A stretch of 64,000 nucleotides of DNA from Glossina fuscipes (lineage: Eukaryota; Arthropoda; Insecta; Diptera; Glossinidae): positions 16,574,401 through 16,638,400 of the forward strand of contig NW_023998416.1 of NCBI RefSeq assembly GCF_014805625.2, in the 5' to 3' direction. Shown in pieces: positions 14,331 through 28,308 of this stretch. Both the position numbers and the translations under genes were made by a program. Position 1 is the stretch's first letter. Every line of letters starts with the position of its first letter. The notes beneath the pieces were generated by a model, which saw only the letters and a program-made list of their open reading frames with translations, searched no databases and was not told the origin of the DNA.

Positions 14331-15369
14331 AGTGAGCCGTGACCCACTATTGATTTTTTACTTGGTTTTTGCTATATGCTTGAAATTTGCTATAAACGGC
14401 GCTAATAGCGCCTATAGAGGACATATGTATTTGAAGATGTGCAGTTTTATGGTTAATAAACAGTGCTAATACCAACATACTTTGCAATGTAAAATGACTT
14501 TTTCTAACAACGATAATATCCAGTGTTGTGCCAAATAAGGAGCATTTTCTCTTTGCCCGTAATACAAAAAAAAAGTTTTTTTCGCAACGTATTCTAACTG
14601 GGGCTGAAAAGAGGACCTATTCTGAGAATCTCAGTCCCAAAAATTCATTAGTAGACCCAGCCGTACTACTCGTATCGGCTGCGAAACGGAAACATTTCGA
14701 CTACAAGACGCTATTCTGCATTTGGCGGTATCATGGAAGTGTGGTTTGTTCTTACTTGTCAGAATCTAATAAACGTTTAAAAGCAATCGTCACCAACAGC
14801 AATTAGTCGATTTGAACTGTATCTGATATCATTGTAGGACATCCGGAGTTACCAGCCACTCTCCTTTGAAGCCCGCTATCCCTTATTAATAGAGTTAAAG
14901 TACAAAGTAGCGAAGTAAATTGTGTTCGGATGGGGCAATGTCTACGCATTAAAGGTTTTCAGTCGCGCTGCCCTCATTAAAATTTTTGGGTCGAGTAGCA
15001 ATCTAATAAAATAAAATGCTCCGATCCCTCTTGACTTTTCAGAAAATTTCATTAACTTGTTCAACTATTGGCCAATCAGAGAGTTTCCCCCTTTTCAAGG
15101 TGCAAATTTCTAAAGTGGATAAGAGCGAAACATTCCCGTATTGCTGATTTTGATAAAGTATCATCAGAAATTACAATTTAGCATATTCTCACGTTATATA
15201 TAGCTCAAGACTGTCTAAACACGAAATCAGAGCACATACTAAAATCAGTCGTCGGCTACCAGGATGGTCCAGAAAGATTAATAATGGGTCTCCAGAAAGA
15301 TTAATAATGAATGGAGGGAATACTCATTTTGTCATCACGTTTGCAAAGCCCAAGAAAGCTTCAGAGGCC

Positions 15370-16162
15370 CTGTTAAGTATATATATTCTTTTTTTTGCTT
15401 AAGGCATGTTCGTCCGTCCGTGAGATGTGTGTTATTAGCATTCTTCTCGTCGCAAAAATGAAGATACCAATTTCAAATTTGGTAGAAACATTGGAAGTCT
15501 TTACACACAGGTGGGTATTGAAAATGGCATCAATTGGTGAGAGCACAAACTCGCAGTAAAGCGTAAACTGAACTGAACAACTCCGTTTATCCAAATAAGA
15601 CTTTGTGGTTTTTTGCTCATTACTCATAAATTATGAAAGTTAGAAGGCTGAAATTTTCCGTATATACTTTACAAACACTCTGCTTTTTATGAGCAAAGAT
15701 GAATAAAACTCGGCCACGTTCACACAAAGTTACAATTGATTATTAATTTTTTTTACTTTTTTGAATTGTCATGTTTATTAATCACAATGTAAGACTATTT
15801 TGTACTTTCCTCAAATCAAGACATATTACCTGCCTAAAAATGCGCTAATTGCAAATTAAATATAATGAACAAAACTGATGGATGCCTGATGGATTAATTT
15901 TTTCGTAATAATACCAGTGACGTGGTTATCGAATGAAAGGACTTGAAAAAAGCGACAAGTTAAATGTGTTAATGGTGGCTTAATTACGGAGGGGGTCACG
16001 ACATAGTGGCTTTTACCTTTTGCCGAAATAAGAAGTCGAAGATAAATTTGATCCGATTCACTTTTTTGTGATTATAAGTAAGAGCATGAGGCGGCAAAAA
16101 TTTTAATTAAGGTGGCTATCCGAGATTTGGCCTTAGGCGAATATAATTTTCCTACTTGTTAG
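15370..16162 (+). repeat. Dispersed repeat family 2, best copy
   Basis: Runs from GTCCGTCCGTGAGATGTGTG through AATGAAGATACCAATTTC, GTTAGAAGGCTGAAATTTTC, TTTTTTCGTAATAATACCAG and GAGCATGAGGCGGC to CCTACTTGTT. No coding capacity. Roughly 790 bp and collinear with 440-1192. Confidence 0.65.
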
Positions 16163-19100
16163 TTCCGAGCCTAGGTCGAAGTGAAAAAATGATTTTTCCC
16201 TATACTTTCTGAATTATAATGCCCTTAGTCCTAACTGACCACGTGTTTTTGTAACGTTAGACAGTTTCCTGTCTGCTTGGACAGGAAGTTGTTTATAGTT
16301 TATATTCATTTATATATCCAAACAAGTTACATGTAAGCATAAAACCTTATATACTTATATATATACTGCTTGATTTCGAGTTAGTTGAAAATAAGAAAAT
16401 CGTTAAAAATAAAAGAAGTGAGACAATTGTATTAGCCAAGACCAATTCTTTTTATGACGACCATCTTTATCCTACAAAAGACTAGAAAAACAACAAAAAA
16501 CCCAATTTTCCTATCCTATAATATTGGATGAGCGTGACTGATTCATTTTTGTAGAATATCTTTACGGTTATTATAGTTTATAAGTTATGATCAAAAAAAT
16601 CTAGTTCTTAGCTTATGTTTTGCGTTGCATCTTTTACCTGTAAGAATTCCCAAAATGAGTTTGGGAAGCACATCGCGGTAAGATTCGTAACAAAAACGAA
16701 AACGATTTTAGCAATCGTGGCTAACTTAAAGTATAAAACCATTTATGTTGGAAATTCAATGTGTTATAATCAAACAATTTAAGTTGAAGATTCAAAGCAA
16801 TTTCACGGGCACAAGGTGGTCTGAAAATTATTAAATCTTTGTGTTTCATTCAAACAAGTGGTTACGAGTGAAATGACAAAGGTTATGCAATGCAGTAGAA
16901 CCGATTCCGCAAATTCGAAATTTTGTATAGCAAGATATTTTCCTGCTGCTGATTGTGTTGAAGGTGTTAGCAACTCAGCATCAGTAGAAGCTTATAAGTT
17001 AACTGAATTTATATAACATCACCTGTTGGTCATGATTTCTTGGAATATATTCGGCAAGCACCAACTGTCAAGAAGATGTGGAGTACATTGTGCTGAAAGT
17101 TTGATAAGAAAAGAATTGCCTCGTATTCGTTTGCGAGATCGTGAAGAATTAATTACAAATTTTATCAACTTTGGTGCACCTATAAAACAATTAAAACCTA
17201 GAGTAAAACCTAGAGTAAGAGGCTGAGATTGTTTCTCAATAATTTTTCACTTGGCTGAAGTCACACGCTCCAACAGTAACGGCCGTGGAAAGTCTTCCCA
17301 GTGATGAATTAAGGCCAGGCAAGAGTACGTTTATTGGGCGAAGAAGCGAAAACAGCCAACGTCATATAGAGAAACGACTAAGAAAGGTGACGGCATTTTC
17401 TTGTAGGAAAAAAAATGTTAAGTTCGTTCCAATAAGGTCTACGAGAAGGTTTTCCATCACCTTTGCCAAAGGTGTACTAAGAAATATAACGATTTTCGTT
17501 ATAAGTAAGAATGCGTTGTAATATTTTTTTCTTTATTTATTTATTCATATGCGCTATGGTATAATTTTATAAGATTAATATTATTAAAGTTGTGCAACTC
17601 TAAAGCCATTCATTGAGACAATTGCTACAAACTTTTTCCTTCATCTGATATAATGTAATACAAATTAAGGACGGCTGTGCTTCACACACTTGTGCATGCG
17701 TTCTCCTTGGAAAGTAATGTTTACATGTATTTAAGTGTAAATCTGTGTGTATATATAGTTGTGCAGTTGTACGTTATGTGACTTTAGATTCTTATACGTG
17801 CTCTGAATTAATTGTTATTATCAAGATGTGTACTTGACTACGTTGAGGAGGAAGAGGCAAAATATGAGAAATTATCGTTTATTTGTTAGTGCGGTTAAAT
17901 GTTATGTTTGCATTTCTAAGAAAATTATTATAAACAAAATTATATACTTCAGAGATTGGACAAGCCAACCATTGAGAATAATTTCAAAGATTTGCAAGGA
18001 AAATAAGAATAAATGATCTCGATTTTCAAACCTTAATTAATATATGAAAGTTTTTAAAAAATTATGTTTGATTTTACTTAAAGAGAATATTTTTATTGGT
18101 GTTTTGTGGGCTAAACTTGTGTAATGATAATTTATTAAAGTCCTGATATAAGAGCGGAAGAAAGTAGATGCTAGCCTGGTAGGCGCCTACGTGACCGGTA
18201 ATGGTTATTCTTTCACCGGCTAAGCACTCACTATAGCTACGACCACATGTCGGGTGTTCCGATTTGATAGCCATGATTCTTAACTACTTGACTATGCTGT
18301 AGGCTAATGTTATTCAATAACGATAACAGTGGGAAAATCGATGCAATATCTTTAAGAAGACTTCAGCTCGATTTAAGGGAAACAGGGCATGATATTGAGA
18401 AGTCCCGCTCCAGTTGCAACTCGTCTCTTTCAAAAAGAAGTTCATTTCTAGTTTTATGCGTAAGTATCTGTGTGCGAAAATCGACTATTTCTATCAGAGC
18501 GTTAGTCACGTATCGATTCGTGTAACATTTTTTCCCAGTTCTGAGTATTATGACAAGGTGCTTTGATGCCACAAAAAAGAATCTTTCAAATGATGTGAAG
18601 CAAGCTTTGATTAGCAACCAAAGAAAATAATCCTCTATATACTATGTACTAGGTACGTAAATGTGAAACAAGAATTTGCTCTAGATGGTAATAGAACAAA
18701 CACATATCGCAACGCAAAGGATCTTTTTTTAACAACGCAAATGTTAAGATTTAGGTGAAATAAAACAGAATTTGCCGAAAACGAAACAAATTGCGTTGAA
18801 TTTCAATTACGAATAGCTAGCCCGTGCAGGTTACTCTTCAAAGTCGAGTTTTCCGTTTACAACTTGTTTGTTGCCAAATACTTGCTGAGCGGCGGCTTAC
18901 TTCTTAAGAAATTGTACGCACACACTTTTATTGACGTAGCATCCACAAATTGCCGAACTAGTGGGAAAAATGCATAGCTAGTGTTGGACAATATTCCGAA
19001 TGCCATTTTTTTTTTATCATTTTCATAAAGTAAACGTCTATTTTGTTTACAAAAATTCCGGTTTCATATGCACATACCTTCTATATTGCCAGACATTATC

Positions 19101-20205
19101 ACGTTAGCACAAATGTAGTTATTTTTGAGCAAAGATAACTTCTCCTATGGTTTTTAGGAGAGCAAACAAAAACACAAAACAACAAATCCAAATGTAACAA
19201 ACACTTACAAACTTAAATAAAAAACAATACACAAGCACGGACGTCTTTAATAGCAATAGCGATGAAACAATGCATGCGAATGCGGTTGTAAATCTACTTC
19301 TGTGCATGAAACAAACTCTGTAGAAATACCCAAATATGTAAGAAAACAAAATCATAAAGTAACTAGAAGAGTTGCGAGAAACTTTTGCAAATACAGGAAC
19401 TAGTGGGAGTCGTAAGCATGATACACCAAAAAAATACACACACATGTAAGTGATTAAGAAGTAACAAAACCAAAGATTTTCTCTAAATACAATAGCCAAG
19501 GATTAAAGTTGCAGCACGACATACTAAAAAATTGAGCACCTATGTGCCTATAATTGTGAAAGTGATCTAAGTCAAAATTTAAAAAAAATGAGTATCAGTT
19601 ATTTCACATCACATTAGTTTAAACTAAATTAATTCAATGTAATTTTTAGGGCATCGTCAAAAATGAACAATTAGATAACGGTTCTAATTTCACCATTATA
19701 TGGAATTTATTTAGTGTTAATTATGAAAGTGATTTAAGTGAGACATTTCACCTTAAAGTAGCATTGACATGGATGAAAATTGCTCAGTCATCAACTAATA
19801 AACGATAAAGAACAAATTTTTGGTATCTGGTCATTCCTTTCTACCGAATGACTATCACCAGAAGAGTCAACTACAGGAAGAGCGACAAATACCGCGGGTG
19901 AATCTGTCTCTTGGTTGCAAGTTCAAAATTCAATGAGGTGGCCCATAAAACTTCTTTATATGATTCTAAATTCCACGTTTTGGATCTTTTACCTAAAAAA
20001 GGAAGACCAAAAATATACGGAAATATTAAATTGTTTCCTTTATACAGCACCACAAGATCAGTAACGGAAGAAAAACATAAAGATATTATGTGTTTACATC
20101 CGTCCTGTTTTTGAAGTGCATTTTAAGACTCTTAAGAATTCGACTCTTAAGAATTCGTAACGACAAAAGCCTAAAGTGATAAAAACGGATTAAATTTTAA
20201 AAATA

Positions 20206-21338
20206 CAATAAAAGTTCCTTATTCGCGGGGGAAAGTTCCTTATTCGCCATAAAAATGCCGCGAATATAGAAACCGTGAATACGGAATGGTAATTTATATG
20301 GGATTATAGGGGATACGTTCGTAGGTGACAAAATAAGAAAAAATCAAATATATAAAAAAATCAATTTAATTAAAGTTTTTGAGCATTTTGATTAGTTATC
20401 TTAAGGCTTAGGCAATGGTTTGAAGAATTTTATAAGTTTCTCTTGCTTGGCAGTTTTTAAAAGCTCCTTGAATTCAAACTGATACGCAGCAGTCGCATTA
20501 GCAATTTGCCTCTTAAAAGGCATAAAGAAATCGCAAAGCTCGTTTGCCATTCTTAAACCTTCACTAAGACTTTTCAAATTAAACGTCACGTTTCCAGTGC
20601 ATGTTGAAGTCTCTTCGTCAATGGACTGTGAATTTAACATTTCCTCCGAGTCGGTTTCTGCCAAATCTTCATCTTGCGATTCAAGCAATTCCTGAACGTC
20701 ACTTGATTCTATCTGTTCGAACCCATCTTGTCCTATTCCATTCGCGATTTCGGCTATGTTTGCAGTCAAAGTTTGAACTTGCACAGATCCTTCGTCATTT
20801 TCCACAGTCAGAGCAGGCCATAGTTTTTCCCAGCATGACTTCAATGTGTGTGGCTTCAGTTCTTTCAATTATTCTTTTATGTTTACGATACATTTTGCTA
20901 TGTCAAATTTCTTTCAGTACTCCATAACGTTCATATCATGATGACATTCCATATTATCCATTATGATTTTGAAGGTTCGTCTAATGTAGGTTCGTCTAAC
21001 GTAATAGAACTTAAGGCCGTGGATTATTCCTTGGTCCATAGGATGAAGCAAAGCCGTCCTGTTGGGAGGTAAAAATGTCACTTTTATGTTTGGATCCATA
21101 GTTTCAAGTTCGCGAGGATGACCTGGTGCATTGTCCAAAACTAGAAGTGCTTTAAAGTCTAAATTCTGTTTTTTGAAATAAGTTTCAACTTTAGAAACAA
21201 AACAATTCCGGAACTAGTCACAAAAAATCCGCGAATAAAGAAATTTATAGCCGCGAATATGGGAATTGGGTCGGATTTTTTTCATCCGCGAATAGTGAAA
21301 CCGCGAATAAAGGAAGCGCGAATAAGGAACTTTTACTG
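20206..21338 (-). mobile_element. Internally deleted pogo/Tigger-type DNA transposon
   Basis: The ends are inverted repeats. The left begins CAATAAAAGTTCCTTATTCG and the right, read inward, begins CAGTAAAAGTTCCTTATTCG. Both are flanked by TA (20204-20205 and 21339-21340), as expected for Tc1/mariner-superfamily insertion. At 1133 bp it is too short for a full Tigger, whose transposase exceeds 500 residues. The subterminal DNA carries several CCGCGAATA-type repeats, mostly in the right arm (21228-21320), and the left terminal block is partly duplicated at 20232-20246. It encodes only the C-terminal half of a transposase. Confidence 0.85.
20401..21216 (-). pseudogene. Tigger/jerky-like DDE transposase remnant
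   Basis: The frame starts near 21216 at the deletion edge (FRNCFVSKVETYF) and includes LLVLDNAPGHP, the second catalytic Asp region. It continues through FLPPNRTALLHPMDQGII, a hallmark of the pogo/Tigger DDE domain. Two in-frame stops follow, near 20917 (TGA) and 20869 (TAA). A 155-codon acidic C-terminal stretch (20868-20401) then ends at TAA. The N-terminal DNA-binding domains and first catalytic Asp are absent, so it cannot be active. Confidence 0.85.
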
Positions 21339-22029
21339 TAATTAGTTCACCAATTATTTCTTTAAAATTACTTTTTCTAATGAAACTCATAATGTACAGT
21401 GCTACTGTAAGTCATTTAAAGGACTTTCAGTTAATTTTAAAAATGGCCAAAGTCAATTCAAACTTTAAAATCAACATTTTTGTATGAAATTCACATAAAA
21501 TTTGCTATTCATAATAAATTTCCATTAATCAAGACTAAATTAATTACAATGTAAAGTATATTTTGATTTATCCCGATGCAATTCACTAAATATCTCGAAA
21601 CAAAAAATGTATGACTTAGACCACTTTCATAAGTGTGGGCACATATGAGATGTTAGGAAATCACCAAATCACTGAAGATTTTCTTTAAATACCGCAAGCG
21701 GAGGAAAGTGCCCAGAAAATGAATTAAAATAAATTTTTAAGTTTACTCTTGGTAATCGAGCGTAGCTTTGCTTAGAGCATTATTGATGGAATAGTTAAGT
21801 GCTGTATGGAGGAATTTGTCTTTTATAAATTGTATCTTTGCCTAGAAAATTATGTTAATAATAAACAGTCTTTTGTATTTGTATCTTAAATTCAAGCTAG
21901 TGGTTGGAATTCTTGATGCAGTGATGTGAAACCAAAATAAGGAAATTAATTGTTCATAAAGGTAAACCAAAAGACGATTACCTACCAATACGAATATGGT
22001 CAATATAATTTGCACACACCTATGCCTGC

Positions 22030-22061
22030 ATATATATATATATATATATATAGATATATAC
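22030..22061. repeat. (TA)n microsatellite
   Basis: About eleven TA units, then TAGATATATA. Confidence 0.9.
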
Positions 22062-23729
22062 ATGTTATATATGTACATAAATATTTATTTACATCATAAT
22101 TTTTATGTACATTTGCATTCATCATCATGATAATCGTTATTGTGAATGATTCAACTGTAGTTTCATTTGGTCTATAAATTTGTGATATGCAATCAAGGGA
22201 AATGCAGTTAGTTAAGTATGTATTCATTTCCTCTCATCTTTTCCTTTTGATTTGTTGCAAATATACGAATGCCAATATTGACAAGTGCTATCCGCATCGT
22301 TTTAGTTAGCTCGCAATTACTTACGTTATTATTATTCCAGCTCATGTTTATTCCTGCTACTACCACTGCCCATTGCTTCGTCTGCTGTTATTGCTGTAAT
22401 TTATCTTGAATTGTCTGTAGAGGAAATTCAATTTATGCTTACCATTTTTATCCATAATCAGAGAATAAAAGCATATTAATTTTTTCCTTCTGTTTGTAAA
22501 ACCTATGAACATGCAAAGTAGGCACTTGATCTGTAAGGTCTTACAATTGGTTTTGATTTGATTCTCAAGGTTGTAAGAAGTGATAAGTAGACATCTAAGT
22601 TTGCATATAGATTTGTCATTGTGTTCTTCATACCAAAGACAATTTCATAACCACTTACTCAAAGCGGTTTGTAAAAGTTGCAAGATATGTTGTTAATTAC
22701 GGATGTTCCAGCGACAAGTTTCGGCTTGTTTTTACATAGCTAGGATCGCCTTAGGAAATGTTTATGGCCAGTTAAACTCAACATCTTCTTTATATGTAAG
22801 TTGTAGTTTAGTTTTTTATGGTTGGGACAAGATCTGCAGGTGTCAAGAAGTAACATATAAGCCAAGTTGAGATTTTACATCTCCATTTTCATGAAGGCGG
22901 AATAGGTCACGTAATAGAGGACGCATAAATCGTCAGATTCTCTGACACGTGGATTGGGACACTGGCGGGTAGATGGTCAACCAGGCGGATAGATAGACGA
23001 ATGGAAAAGCAACGCAGGGAAGACAATTTAGGCAATCATAGTAAAATCGTGTCAGCATCTTAAGCTGGTCAAGGATATGTGCATTATATCTGGATGGGAT
23101 CGTTTTAAAAATTGATTATAACACATTTTGCCACCAGGGGCTTAAAACTAAAATGAATTCTTTTCCAATTATACGAAAAATTGTTCTAAAAGTGTAAAAG
23201 CAGCGCAAAACTCAGATTTTTCTGAACTTTCAAAGGCCATATGCAACGTGTTGGGTACAAATTCAAAATGCTTTGGATCTTAATTTTTGTTATTGTTGTT
23301 TGTTTGTCTTCAATTGCGTCCATTCTTTTGCACTCGACAATCGCAGTTACTCAACTTTTATTTGAAAATGTATTATAAACGTGTCAAAGATTAGATGATC
23401 AATAGCTAATAACCAATGGGAAGGATAATGTCGCATAATTCTTGAAGAACAAGTATCTTTCCTTATATCTTTTTATTGTTCAAAATTATCTAATTATTTA
23501 ACATATTTTCTCAGTTACGTTTTCCATCACATAGAAAATTTCTTTGCGATATTTAAATGAACGGCTTTGTTATCACAATGGTAAAGCTCAGCGATTTAAG
23601 CAAAATTATACATAATTATAAATGACACAAAACACTGAGTTGAAATTTGTTTTTTTAGTTTGCTAAATGTATATATTTTTGAAAAAGTAACGACAATATA
23701 GTGTGCCATGGCGAGCCACTTACATCGCC

Positions 23730-24045
23730 CTACAATTTTTCATGTAACGGCTTTTCAAAGTCAGGCGTTACGTAGGAAGTGGTTGAAAGTACGGTCCAAC
23801 CTCAACCATTTTCAATAACGTTTGTCCTTAGATCAAAGGACGTGAGTATATCAAAATATCTCAAAAGTTGTGGCCTGTAGTTGGAACACAAGAAAGTGAA
23901 ACGGACAAATGGACAGACCTACTTAAATTAAATCAGAAAATGATTTTGAATCAATTGGTATCTATCTCAAGTTCTTCTAGGTGCCGGAATCATCCGCAAA
24001 AACTTAACACTTGCACCACAAGCTTTGTAGGATATAAAAATGGAA
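23730..24045 (+). repeat. Dispersed repeat family 1 copy
   Basis: Carries the CGGCTTTTCAAAGTCAGGCG block, TTTTCAATAACGTTTG, AAGTTGTGGCCTGTAGTTGG and the CCGCAAAAACTTAACA end found in the other copies. Confidence 0.5.
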
Positions 24046-24149
24046 TACTTGGGAAGTTATATTTTTCTAATAATCTCGTGTAAATTTGATTGCGTGGCAA
24101 AGCCACTGTACTTTTTTCAGCTTACGATTCTGCGCCCTACGTCACTTGT

Positions 24150-24960
24150 GGTACAGGCTACACTAAGTCTGTACTGAAATATGAAGTGCCCCGAAAAAGC
24201 CGATACCGATCGATAAATAAATGACATGAGATAGAGTGAAATTAAAAATCAGCTAAATAAGTCCGCGAATGTATTTCGAAAATATAGACTCAGAGATTTT
24301 CACATACATATTACGCACCACTTATGGTACAGGGTATATTAACTTGATGCGAACGTATGTAACACGCAGAAGGGCTTAAGATAGATCCACCTTTTATTAT
24401 ACCAATCGATTCAGAATCATAATCTGAATTGATCTCAGCTTAACTGTCCGTTTGCCCGTCTGATGTCTGCCCATCTAAATTTGTGTTCAAGTTGCAGATA
24501 TTTCGTACAGAGACGTATTTTAGCCTAAGATCCAAAGCTATTGAAAATGGTTCGAATCGGTCCACTTTTTTGACCATTCCTTATATGATGTCCTATTCTG
24601 AAAACTCGTTATACGGAAAAAAAATTGCAAAATTTCTCGGCAAAAGTGACTAAGAAAATTTTGGGCTGGCTGTGGCAATGTTTGAGTCTCCTGTCATATA
24701 ATGAAAACTGAAGTTCTTTCGACAAAAAGGTGTAATTTTCAATTCTTCATGTTAAAAATCATATCATAATAATAAGTTAAAAAAAAATAATGAATTGTAC
24801 CAAATTTGGACCATCTTTATTTTTGGATCCTAATAAGGATTTTCATGAAAATCGGTCCTTTGTAGAGCGGAAAAGTCTAATTTTAATACGCGATGATGAA
24901 AATTGACCTTTAATAGTAATTTCGTACAAAAATAAGAAGACGAGACATTGTGGTGTAGAG
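24150..24960 (-). repeat. Dispersed repeat family 1 copy, reverse
   Basis: Runs from CGCACCACTTATGGTACAGG and AGAAGGGCTTAAGATAGATC through CCGATTCAGAATCAT-type and GTCCGTTTGCCCGTCTGATG segments. It is reverse to the 27172 copy and one of the longer copies. Confidence 0.5.
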
Positions 24961-26770
24961 AGATACGGTCTTGGTAAAAACTATGACAACAAAAGATAGT
25001 TTTCACCAACGATTCATATTAACTGTTCACGGTACTAGAATAAGGCTCTTACTGCATTCTTTTGCAAAATTTAATAAACCAAATAAACCTTCAGCATTGG
25101 TTTCGAAGAACGTAAATGATAAGAGTAAGTTTACTACAAGACCAAATAATCTTTGGTTTGTGGCTTTCATTCTCAACAAACAATTTCAAAAATTATGGGC
25201 ATTGACATAATCCCTTTCTCTTTCATGTAGTTCTTCTTTCATTAAATACGGATTCTTGCCTATTCTAATATGTTCTTTAGGTTCTTCGCGCGCACATGTT
25301 TTAGTATTTAATTTAAGACACATTTCTGTTTTCTATGAAATTTGTGCTGCGTTTTCTCTGGCATAAAGTAAGTTAAGGCGGATATTTCATTAATTGTGTT
25401 GACTCGAATGAATCAAAACCTTGTAAAATAAGTCCCTCCTTTAATAATTTTACGTTCAACTTCTCTTTGAAATAACCTTGTATCGCTGAATTATGGTTTG
25501 TAGGATTTTCTTTTTAGGAAATTAGGAAATTTATTTACAATTTATTTCCACGTATTTACATTTGCAAAGCTTTAATTCTCTTCGATATGACGACTCAATC
25601 AATTTCGTCTTCTGCAAATATGCCGCTTATATACCCTTTTTGTAAGCAAGTTACCATTGCCTAAACTCGTCCTGACATCCTTGCGTTAATCCCTTTTCCC
25701 GCCAAATTTGATTTCTTAGAAGATCAGCTAGTTTTCATAAAAAATGAACTAAGAATTTGCGAGATTTTCCTAACAATATAATATGTTTGATTAGCAAAAT
25801 TATGTCATTAACAATCAACAGTCGACATTAAAAAAAGCTGCTAAGCCATTGAACAGCAAGTTAAGAGTTTCTAGGGAGAGATTGACAGATTTCTCAAAGT
25901 TCACCTATTGAAATTGTTGAAACACCCATATGTATGACTGCAGGCTTGTCTATAGTATGTTATGGTGGACATAGTAAAACGATTAACGCCGTTTGCTAAT
26001 GGAACTATGTGATGACCCTAACAATTGCCTTCACCAACACACTTGTTAAGCGAAAGTTTTTCATAACCCTGACGAATATCTCAATGCATCTTTATTACTT
26101 GTTGTGGATGAGTTATGGCTATCCGCCTTATTCTGAGCGGCCTTCTACTTGCGTCTTATTTTACACCTTCATTTATGATTTTCATAAACTAAGAAGCTTG
26201 TGTTAGTGCAAAATTGATATTGAAGAATTTTATTATTGTCACTTTTGTTTCGGAACACGTTATTTGATACCAAGTGACTAAAACGTGGACAGGCAAAACA
26301 CAAGCACTAATTTTACGACCGCCGATCAATAAAAATGCAAAAAAAAATTAATTAATTCAGTGTTAAATAGCGTAACTAATATAACTTTGTTGCATTTCAT
26401 TTATTTCTATTTAATAGTTAAAGGAAAATAAAAAGTGATGCAGAAATTATAAGAAACCGTTTTGAAGAACATGCATTCCTGTATGCATAGCGCAGACAAA
26501 AATGCTGAATATGTATGAAAATCGCTGAAACTGTTCTTTGAAATATTTAACTATATTTACACATGAAAGTCAAGCCATGCCTATATACATGTGAATATGC
26601 ATATAAACATTGGCCTAACATTAACTAACAAACAAAGATAAAAAAAGAAGAAAAGAAAAGGGAAGAAAAAAAGAAATTATGCACTAACACATTCTCATCC
26701 TTGTGCAAACATACACATAATCAACATAGTGCTTGCGTATTATCCGCAAACCGGGCTGTTGCTAAAAAAA

Positions 26771-26814
26771 TGATGATAATGATGACGGTGACGGTGACGG
26801 TGATGGTGATGATA
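26771..26814. repeat. (GATGGT/GACGGT)n short tandem repeat
   Basis: Alternating GATGAT and GACGGT hexamers. It is compositionally unlike the AT-rich surroundings and lies in no open gene. Confidence 0.8.
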
Positions 26815-27171
26815 AAAGCACCACGGGCATGTGCATACTCGTATTTGACTACATAAGGCTGCAAGCAATCAACGGACGCGTTCATGTAAGTTCACCTAAG
26901 AGAAGTGTTGGTTGCACAAAAAAAAAAATGACTGCAGCGCTGCGCAGTCAGAATCCGTTTTGTTGCTCGCATTTCAATTTATCCTATATCACGGAGTTTA
27001 ATTAATTGTATAAAGACAAAGCAGAACAGAGCGATGCATGCAACATATGCTGATCATGTTAATGATACTGTACGATGATGTTTTCCAGCCTCCGGCAAAT
27101 GTTTTTCTTTTGTGTTTTTCGAATGCATCATAACTTATCAAATGAATACGAACATAAAACATGCAAGAACA

Positions 27172-27895
27172 TTATAGTCGAGCAAGGCCGACCGTTAAAT
27201 ACCCTACACCGCGTAGGCTAACACAATTATGTCTTGTTCCAATATAAAGGCATATTTTTTAAATGCGTGTTTATGGGAAAGCGGATCCAAAACGCAACCA
27301 AATGTGGTACAACTTTAATCCTTACATAGATGAGGAACTATATGTAAAAGATCTAAATTTTGTAGAGTTCATTTTTGTATGAAATTACTATAACTATAAC
27401 TATATTATAACGATCACCACTTATTAAAACTTAGTCTTTTCTTGAAGCACTTAAAATTATAGCTTTTTGTCGCATGAACTTCAGTTTTCATTATATGAGA
27501 GGGCTTTCAAAAATCTCCTCAGGCCGTCTAAAGTGCTCATATTTCAGAATTTAGAATGCCGAAATACTACTACTTAGTCGTTTCTGTCGAGAAATTTTGA
27601 AAAATACAATTTTTTTCATATAATGATTTCTTAGAATAGGGGGTTATATGGGGAGTAGTCGAAGATGTAGGCTGATCGGACCCATTTTTAATTGCCTTTG
27701 GGTCAAAACACTTCACTGTAACAAATTTCATCAAAATATCCCAAGAATTGAACACAACTTTACATGGGCAGACGCAATGATTCTGAATCGATCAGTATAA
27801 TAAAAGGTAGGTCTATTTTAAGCCCTTCTACATATAGCAAATGGCCGCACAAACTTAATATACCCCGTTTCATAAGTGGCGTAGGGTATAACGAG
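27172..27895 (+). repeat. Dispersed repeat family 1, best copy
   Basis: It starts with a TCGAGCAAGGCCGACC block and TAAATACCCTACACC and ends with GTGTAGGGTATAA, so the termini are imperfect inverted repeats. Internally it has GGTTGAA/ACGGACAGACGG-like and TCGATCAGTATAATAAAAGG segments that recur across the window. It has no coding capacity and resembles the non-autonomous interspersed repeats common in fly genomes. Confidence 0.6.
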
Positions 27896-28308
27896 TAAAA
27901 GACATCGATAACCTAGCAACGAGCCTCTGCGGTCAGCTGAATGAAAAAAGCGTTCTTTGTCTGCCGTCCGTTTTTACTAACGGCAAAGAAACGAACAAAT
28001 GAATTAAGTCCGTATTCAGCGTTTTTAAAACTTGTTGATTTTGAGTAAGTGCATTTTTGTTGCTATATAAAGGTATGTATGTAAGGTAATGAAATTTGAG
28101 AATTTTTTATGTAACTTTCTTTATAGGAGGCGCTCTTGCTCATTTTATAGCCATTTCTTTAATAAATTTCGCTAGTTGAAGGAAAGTAGGATGAGTGAAA
28201 CCGATGGATAATTAAAGATAAATAAATTCCCGACAAAATTGCTTTGCACAAACGCAACTTTCCCTGTTGTAGATCGAGTATACGCTTTTCAACACACACG
28301 CACATTTA

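Larger units (their letters stand above)
11206..20205. other. AT-rich DNA, no gene recognised
   Basis: Holds the repeat copies listed, a 23-bp direct duplication at 15268-15309, and direct repeats just left of the Tigger element (GACTCTTAAGAATTC twice, 20127-20157). The open frame 19499-19119 (-) is Phe/Leu-rich and looks like AT-rich noise. No exon chain found. Confidence 0.5.
21653..28306. other. AT-rich DNA, no gene recognised
   Basis: Contains several family 1 copies and microsatellites. No open frame carries a recognisable domain. Confidence 0.5.

Noticed and set aside
19119..19499. 126-codon hydrophobic open frame on the minus strand, looking like a multi-pass membrane protein
   Set aside because: Phe/Leu/Tyr-rich composition is what AT-rich non-coding DNA yields. 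No domain motif, splice context or promoter.
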